Below, one piece after another: positions 57,691 to 64,000 of a stretch of 64,000 nucleotides of DNA (its first letter is position 1; every line of letters begins with the position of its first letter). The position numbers and the translations under genes were made by a program. Below the pieces are notes generated by a model. That model was not told the origin of the DNA. It worked only from the letters and a program-made list of their open reading frames with translations, and did no database searches. The stretch lies in NCBI RefSeq assembly GCF_947179165.1, contig NC_077245.1, forward strand, positions 25,748,740 through 25,812,739, written 5' to 3'. Source of the stretch: Solanum dulcamara (lineage: Eukaryota; Streptophyta; Magnoliopsida; Solanales; Solanaceae).

Positions 57691-59904
57691 CTGTTCCTAC
57701 AATGTATGTTAATTCAGGAGCCACAAATCATATGACCAACAACATAGGTAATCTATCTGATATTAGAACTTACAATGGACATGATAAAATAATCGTAGGT
57801 GATGGATCACATCTAAATATTACACATGTTGGAAACATTACAAAATCAAGGTTGAAAGTTAAAGAAATATGAGTAGTACCCAAGTTAAATAAGAACCTAT
57901 TGTCTGTTAGTAAGCTTGCTAAGGATAATTTTTGTCACTTGAGTTTAATGAATATTATTTTATTGTTAAGGACAAGAAGTCGGGGAAATAGCTGGCCAGG
58001 GGATCTAAGATGAGAGGACTCTATGCACTGAAAGATAATGACATCTTTGTTGTGACAACATCTTCAGTCTAGAAGAAGACATATTGGATTTGGCATGCTA
58101 GATTTGGCCACCCTAATTTAAAATCTTTACAATTTTTAAATAGAAATAAATTCATAGATGTTGAAAGTTGGAATAAAGTGCCTACTATCTGTACTAGCTG
58201 CTAGTTAGGAAAGAGCTGCAAACTTTCTTTTGCATTGAGAAATAATATTGAGAAAGAACCTTTGATTAGGATTCATTGTGATCTATGGGGTTCAACTCCT
58301 GTTTCATCATCTCAACATATGAAATACTATGTATTGTTTGTTGATGATAATACAAGGTACACTTGGGTGTATCCAATTAGAACTATGTCAGAATTCTTTG
58401 AAGTTTTTCTCAAGTTCCAAAACATGGTTGAAAAATAGTTTTCCAAGCCAATTATGATCTTTCAGTGTGATGGTAGTGGTTAGTTCATCAGTAATATTTT
58501 CATTAAGCATTTGGAAAGATGTGGCATTGTAAGACAAATGTCTTGCCCTAATACTCCTGAACAAAATGGAATTTCTGAAAGAAAGCATAGGCATATAGTA
58601 GAAACTAGGGTAATACTACTTTTTCATGCCAAACTGCCCTTAATTCTTTGGGTAGAAGCCTTCCTCACTGCCGTGTTCCTAATAAATAGACTTTCATCCT
58701 CAGTGTTAAAGAATGAGATACCATTTGTCAAGCTTTATGGGACATCTCCAGACTATAATAGTTTAAAGGTCTTTGGTTGCAGGTGTTATCCATATCTCAA
58801 AGGTCAGATAAAGTTTGCACCAAAAACCTATCCTTGTGTGTTCATTGGTTACAGTAGTCTACACAAAGGCCACAGATGTTATCAACCATCAACTACAAGA
58901 GTGTTTGTCTCTAGACATGTGATATTTGATGAACATATACTCCCTTATTTACAACCAGAAAAACTTGATTCAACTAATCACACTCACTTTGCTACCTTTC
59001 TTGAGTTCTTTTTTGTAGTGCAGGATGACACTTCAGGTGATCACCAAGCCTTCAGTGCAGTTGATATTATCCATCTAGGGAAAGTGTTACATACTTCTCC
59101 AGAAGTAGTGCACACTAAATATAATGCTCAGCCTGATGATGCCCTATCATCAAACAGTAATGATCATACTAATGATGATATACAAGAGAGTGAAGGCCAT
59201 GAGAGTCTAGCTGACCAAGACTCTGGACACACAATTTCAATACCTGAGGAGATACTAACCTCTCAAAGCACAAGTGGAGTCTCAGAAGCTGCTCAAACCT
59301 CTGAGAGTACAGGTGGACATCACATGGTGACAAGATTAAAGAGTAAACAAGCTTTGATAGCAACCAATGGAGCAGCTAACGATGAGCCTAAGACCATAGA
59401 TCAGGCACTAAAACTGCCATACTGGTATGTAACCATGAAGGAAAAATTAGATGCCCTACATCAAAATCAAACATGGACCTTGGTGACTAGAACTAGTGAC
59501 ATGAATGTGGTTGGATCAAGGTAGGTTTTCAAAACTAAGCTCAAATCATATGGCTCTATAGACAGATACAAAGCTAGAGTGGTAGCCAAAGGGTATTCTC
59601 AACTTGAAGGAATTGACTTTGAAGAGACCTTCAGTCCTATTCTCAAAGCTATAACCATAAGGGTAGTATTATCAGTAACTGTCAGCCTACACTGGCCCAT
59701 TAGAAAACTTGATGTTAAGAATGCATTTTTGCATAGACATCTTCATGAAGAAGTGTATATGGCATAACCACCAGGATTTATTGATCCTTAGTATCCATAT
59801 AATGTGTGTTCCCTAAAGAAAGTTTTATATGTCTCCTTAAGCAGGCACTTAGGTCCTGGTTGGACAGATTTAGTTTGTACTTACTTCATCTTGGTTTCAA
59901 GTGT
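57690..59904 (+). pseudogene. Copia 2 pol, first part: protease, integrase, start of RT
   Basis: The protease site reads MYVNSGATNHMT: the catalytic Asp of DSGA is Asn (AAT at 57711-57713). The pre-integrase block is near 58085-58150 (WHARFGHPNL). The integrase core spans 58235-58760 (IHCDLWGSTP, FVDDNTRYTWVY). The second catalytic region, FQCDGSG, runs into a TAG (58481-58483). A long open stretch from 58511 covers the integrase C-terminus (PEQNGISERKHRHIVE, LINRLSS, FGCRCYPYL) and linker. RT begins at about 59400 (YWYVTMKEKLDALHQNQTW); TAG at 59522-59524 replaces the Trp of WVFKTK. RT continues ([29 protein letters not shown]) to the solo LTR insertion point. Confidence 0.88.
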
Positions 59905-62431
59905 TGTCACGATCCAAACTAGGGCCTAGATGTGACACAGAGATTAGAATTACCGAAGAAACTCCAACCAAGCCTCTTAGCATATCATAAGCATACATAA
60001 GGTAAACAATAAGTGGAAACTCATAAAAATCTAAGGAGACAAAGAATAGTTAGAGAGAATCAAGACAACATAGACTCTTTATACATATGCCCAATATGCC
60101 TCTACATGACTACATAGGCGGGGACTAGGACATGTTCCTAGCTCACCCTTAAAGAAAGTAATGACACTACATAAAGTAGTCTTTAAACATCATTGTAGTC
60201 TAAAAACAATAATAAAGGAAAGAATGACTCGGGTCGGCTTCGAAGCATGAGGACTCACCAAACTAATCTTCAATGGAACACCACCTAGCCACAGAAAGAG
60301 GATGGAGCGTCAGTCTCTACATTGTGATATAATGTAGGCAAAAAGTATACGTTAGTATGTTTGAATTTACTAAGTATGTAGGCAATGCAACGCATAGAAA
60401 ACTATGTTTGTACAAATGACCATTTTAAATAGCATGATTGGAGAAGTAGTAAAAATCATAAGTAGTCTTAAGAATGATCAATGCATAATAAACCATAAGA
60501 GTATTATATTAAGTAAAGGATAGGATTAGTCATTTAAAACATAAAAGGAACATGCATATGTGGGAGATAAAAGTCATTTTAAAATCCATAGTCTTGATGA
60601 AAGATATATTAGCCATAGTAAGAAATACCTTGAACATTGAGAGAGAGTCATTTTTACCTTTGTGAGAGCGATCGTTAACCGACATAAAATATGTGAGCTA
60701 TAATATGGATTCCTAATATTTACCCATACATCAGAGGAAAGGGCGAGACTACTTACCAAGGTAGAATCCAATATGCCTAAGTGGATCCACTAAGCTACAT
60801 AAATGATCGAGCCTCAACTACGAGTGAACCATAAGGAATCAAGCCTCTTCTACGGGTGATCCTTTAACCTATGGTGGAACGTAGTTATGAGACAATGGGA
60901 TCTTACTACGGGTCTCTTGCCTTTGCTACGAGAGAGAATGCCTATCCCAAGGTCCACTCAGTGCTAGGTAAGCTCTCAACAGAATATCATACATAACATA
61001 GAAATCATAATGAACATATATCATAGTCAAGATCATAGGTTTGAAATCATAGAGTAGCTTATTTTCATAACATAAGTGCAATACAGGTATTGTCCTTCCA
61101 CATTATAAATCATATATATATAGGTAATATCATTAGGCCTTAAGGCACAACATTAGGCCCTAAGTCACCTTTTCCTTAATTTGCATGAAAATCATAATTT
61201 GAAACATACTTATAATTCATGATCATAGTTGAAATACATAATCATAATTCATACTTGGAAATTAGGGTAAAACAAGAATACATGATCAATTGTCTTGTAA
61301 ATAATGAAATTGACTTGAAAACATGTATGATCATATACTTTCTATCAGTCCATACATAATTTATAAAGATAATATCATTTGAAAGTATAATTGAAAATAC
61401 TCATAATTAATATCATGAACCCTAGAGATCAATGTAGGGGAATTCATGAAAAAACTCTTCAATTCAATGCAATAATTATCAATTTATATTAAAATAGATT
61501 CATAACCATAAGTAGAATCATAATTCATGTAATTTAATAAGAATTAAACAAAACTCATAATGAGATCATGAACCCTAAGTATCATGTAAGAGGACTTATT
61601 GGAAAATCATTGAAATCATGCAATATCATAAAATTCATATATATTTGAGTAGAGAATTATGTAATTAAACTCAATTGATAAAATTGAAAGAAAAATCATA
61701 GAATCCATAAAATCTCATACTTGAATTTAATAGAAAACTTGAGAAATTGATTGGGCTTCATGGATGAAAGAATTCATGAATCAATACCCACATACCTTGA
61801 GTGAGAAGACAAAAACATTTGGAAGAATTTAGGAGTTTTGATGGAGAGCTTAAGTGAATTTCTTGGAGGTCTTCAATGGATTCCTTGAGAGTCTTTTGTA
61901 GAGAAAGAAATATTTGAGTAAGTGAATTGTAGAAGAATGAATGAAATTAGAGGTGTAGGTTAGTTTATAGAGATGAATTAGGCCCTAAAACTGTCCAGAT
62001 TCATGAACTAACAATTTGGGAAATGTCTAAAGTACCCCCTCCCCCCCACTTAAAACTAAATTTGGGAACATGTAAATTGCATTGGCCACATGCGTTTTAT
62101 GTGAAAAAGGGTAAATCGCATTCCTCGAATGTGTCTTATGCCTTATTTTTTCGGAAGTAATTTTTGGCTAGATTTCAGATAAAATTGAACTATGGGGGAG
62201 CAAGTTTGCGACGCGGACTTACCGCGCACCCTCTTTTTTTGCGCAATTCTTGAAAAGTCTTTTGATACACGAATTCTAAAAATCCACCAAGACTATTTTT
62301 CCGTAGGTTTTGACCCTTGATTGATATTTCGGACTCAAATTTTCCAAAAAAGATAAGGATAATGTGTTATGCAAGCGACCTATTTCCAAGGCATTTTAAG
62401 GTACTTTTAAGCATTTTTGAGGATTATTACA
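59905..62431 (-). mobile_element. Solo gypsy-type LTR inside copia 2 reverse transcriptase
   Basis: 2,527 bases. The plus strand starts TGTCACGATCC and ends GGATTATTACA. Flanks are AGTGT (59900-59904) and AGTGA (62432-62436), matching at 4 of 5 positions. Parts of the reverse complement (CAAGGTATGTGGG, the TTATGATT-rich middle, CTACGGGTC-type repeats) resemble LTR copies A and B at 16987-23289, so it is probably the same superfamily group. No internal region. Confidence 0.85.
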
Positions 62432-63470
62432 AGTGACAGTAGAGCAGACTCATGATTATTTGTTCTTCACTGCAAGAAAGGTACTATTCTTCTTCTTTTA
62501 TATGTGGATGATATAGTGATTACAGGAAGCTCCTTTACATATATTCAAGAAATAATTATTGCACTTGGAAATGAGTTTGCGATGTAGGATCTTGGACAAC
62601 GACATTTCTTCCTTTGAATTGAGGTTACATATTTTGATGGTGGTATTTATCTAAATCAAAGTAAGTATGCTATAGAACTGCTTAAGAAGACTGATATGGC
62701 CATGGCTAGACCAATGAACACACCACTTGCACAAAAGCATGGCCTATTGGAAGCTGAAGGAAGTCTTGTCAATGCTTCATTGTATAGGAGTACTGTAGGA
62801 AGTCTTCAGTATCTCACATTAACTAGGCCAGATATCACTCATGCAGTAAAGTTTTTCAGCCAGTTCATGCAGACTCCTAATTATGAGCACTTCCAAGCTA
62901 TTGAAAGGATTCTCAGATATGTTAAAGCCACAACTCAGCTGGGACTTAGGCTGATTGCACACTTACCCTTCAGGTTGTATGGATGTATGGATACTCTGAT
63001 GCAGATTGGAGAGGTTGTGCTATGACAAGAAGATCAACTACATGGTATTCAATTTTCCTAGGTGCTAACTGCATCTCCTGGATCTCTAAGAAATAATAGA
63101 CAATTGCAAGATCAAGTGTTGAAGCTGAGTATAGTGCATTGGCTTCGACTGCAGCAGAGATCACATGGATAACATATATTCTTAGAGACATTGGTGTATC
63201 ACTGTCCACAACTTCAATACTTTTTTGTGACAACCTCAATGCACTATACCCGACTGTGAATCCTGTGCTACATGCCAGAACAAAACATGTTGAAATGGAT
63301 TATCATTTTGTCAGAGAAAAGGTGGCTAGAGGTTAAATTATTACTCATTTTGTTCGATCTCAGGATCAGTTAGCTGACATTCACACTAAGGCACTAACCA
63401 AACAACAATTCACAGGATTTCAGAGCAAGATAGGAGTGGATGATCCTCCTCTCACTAGCTTGAGGGAAAG
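62432..63470 (+). pseudogene. Copia 2 pol, second part: RT end and RNase H
   Basis: Coding resumes with SRADS.LFVLHCKKGTILLL and the catalytic YVDD at 62501-62512. It continues through SKYAIELLKKTDM, MNTPLAQKHG, and YRSTVGSLQYLTLTRPDI near 62780-62840. RNase H follows: the block before DAD near 62990 is frameshifted; SVEAEYSALASTAAEITWI is near 63118, FCDNLNAL near 63226, and ARTKHVEMDYHFVREKV near 63280. ADIHTKAL near 63375 closes the protein. Stops at 62586 and several other places. The bases at 63457-63470 (TAGCTTGAGGGAAAG) form the polypurine tract. Confidence 0.88.
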
Positions 63471-63652
63471 TGTTGGAGACTCTGAGTCAACATAGGACTC
63501 AGTTGAATGCTTAACATAGGAAACTGAGTTAGTGTATGCAGTAGTAGTATTCGAGTAGGTTATATATTATATTGTATGTAGCAGTAGTTGAGTTGAAGTA
63601 GGACAAAGTGATCACAAGGTGATAAAACTCAGTAAATTCTGTACAACAACAT
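63471..63652 (+). repeat. 3' LTR of copia element 2, truncated
   Basis: It matches the first 180-odd bases of the 5' LTR but has only (AGT)3 (63540-63548). It is cut after ACAACATT, where the 5' LTR continues with GCTTATATAAAGGG. Confidence 0.88.
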
Positions 63653-64000
63653 TGTAAACAACAAATTTTCGAGCCGAGAAAAATAAATAATCAAGACCGG
63701 AAAATTGGAGTAACAAAGTGTAATATTTGATTTCAAAATGTAGTGCGAGTTACAATCTCTATGATAATCCTCTGATTCTTCAAATAATATGGAATATGTC
63801 GAACTTGAATTTGATTTAGAGTCAAAGGCTTGAATAGCTTGATCTTGAATCTTTGTCTTCAAATTTGGATTTCAATTATTCATCACGAACCCTTGTATGG
63901 TTATGACGAACAGTAAATATGAACAAGTAAATATTCTTCTTCGTTCTTGATCTTGAACTTGAACTTGGATTTGATTACTTGAACTTTGTAGCTTTGTAGA
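63653..64000. mobile_element. Probable start of another LTR element, running off the window
   Basis: The 3' LTR of copia 2 stops exactly where TGTAAACAAC begins. The following 348 bases are unrelated to that LTR, with TG at the junction as in an LTR edge, and repeated TTGAACTTG stretches near the window end. With the other end unseen, the class and duplication cannot be verified. Confidence 0.45.

Larger units (their letters stand above)
56257..63652 (+). mobile_element. Ty1/copia retrotransposon 2, plus strand, dead, carrying a solo LTR
   Basis: The 5' LTR 56257-56559 and truncated 3' LTR 63471-63652 share TGTTGGAGACTC and TGAGTCAACATAGGACTC-like sequence. Between them lie gag, protease, integrase, reverse transcriptase and RNase H in copia order, all with stops. 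A gypsy-type solo LTR (59905-62431) splits the reverse transcriptase. The 3' LTR is cut after ACAACATTG by what looks like a further insertion. Confidence 0.93.

Noticed and set aside
1..64000. A novel defence, RNA-guided or biosynthetic gene system
   Set aside because: Only two host genes are present and both belong to well-known families; everything else reads as transposon-derived or unassigned non-coding DNA.

Overview
The window is a piece of plant nuclear DNA, most probably from a Solanaceae species (nightshade family). Two single-copy host genes sit in a field of nested, decayed transposable elements. The plant origin rests on a seven-exon plastid-type adenylate kinase gene, an intronless CRINKLY4-related receptor kinase, chromodomain Ty3/gypsy and Ty1/copia elements, an Au-type SINE, and Stowaway, hAT, Harbinger and Mutator-type non-autonomous DNA elements. 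The family assignment is inference from the look of the proteins and repeats; no database search was run.

Layout. 1-11460: a minus-strand copia element (pol on the left, gag and a probable 5' LTR on the right), split by an 8-kb non-coding LTR element (2020-9979) with 2.9-kb LTRs and a perfect CCTTT target duplication. 11461-15146: unidentified repetitive DNA, including a ~440-bp tandem array and an A-tract-ended segment. 15147-16986: AT-rich remnants. 16987-23444: a mosaic of gypsy LTR copies (truncated, complete, fragment), the complete one carrying another family's solo LTR. 23445-25948: small repeats, a hAT-like element, and a Stowaway MITE just upstream of the first gene.

25949-33839 is the adenylate kinase gene (ADK, 297 aa, plus strand). 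Its 4.67-kb second intron holds a SINE, a LINE 3' end split by a Harbinger-like element that itself contains an Au SINE, and a G-rich hAT-like element. 35478-35935 is an RTE-like LINE tail. 36111-40583 is a minus-strand solo LTR containing a Harbinger-like element that contains a Mutator-like foldback element with a perfect 9-bp duplication. 40643-49126 is a complete but dead chromodomain gypsy element with a perfect GTATA duplication. 50694-53018 is the CCR4-like receptor kinase (minus strand, 774 aa). 54408-56239 is a solo LTR, and 56257-63652 is a second dead copia element (plus strand) carrying a solo LTR in its reverse transcriptase. The last 350 bases appear to begin a further insertion.

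The two host genes have no evident functional link. ADK would balance ATP, ADP and AMP in plastids; the CCR4-like protein would be a plasma-membrane receptor kinase. I found no new defence, biosynthetic or RNA-guided system. The notable content is the insertion history, read from target-site duplications, plus a GC-AG intron, quadruplex-prone sequence and an Au SINE nest inside ADK, a 207-bp foreign-looking insert in a copia gag, and a tandem array with splice-acceptor-like modules.
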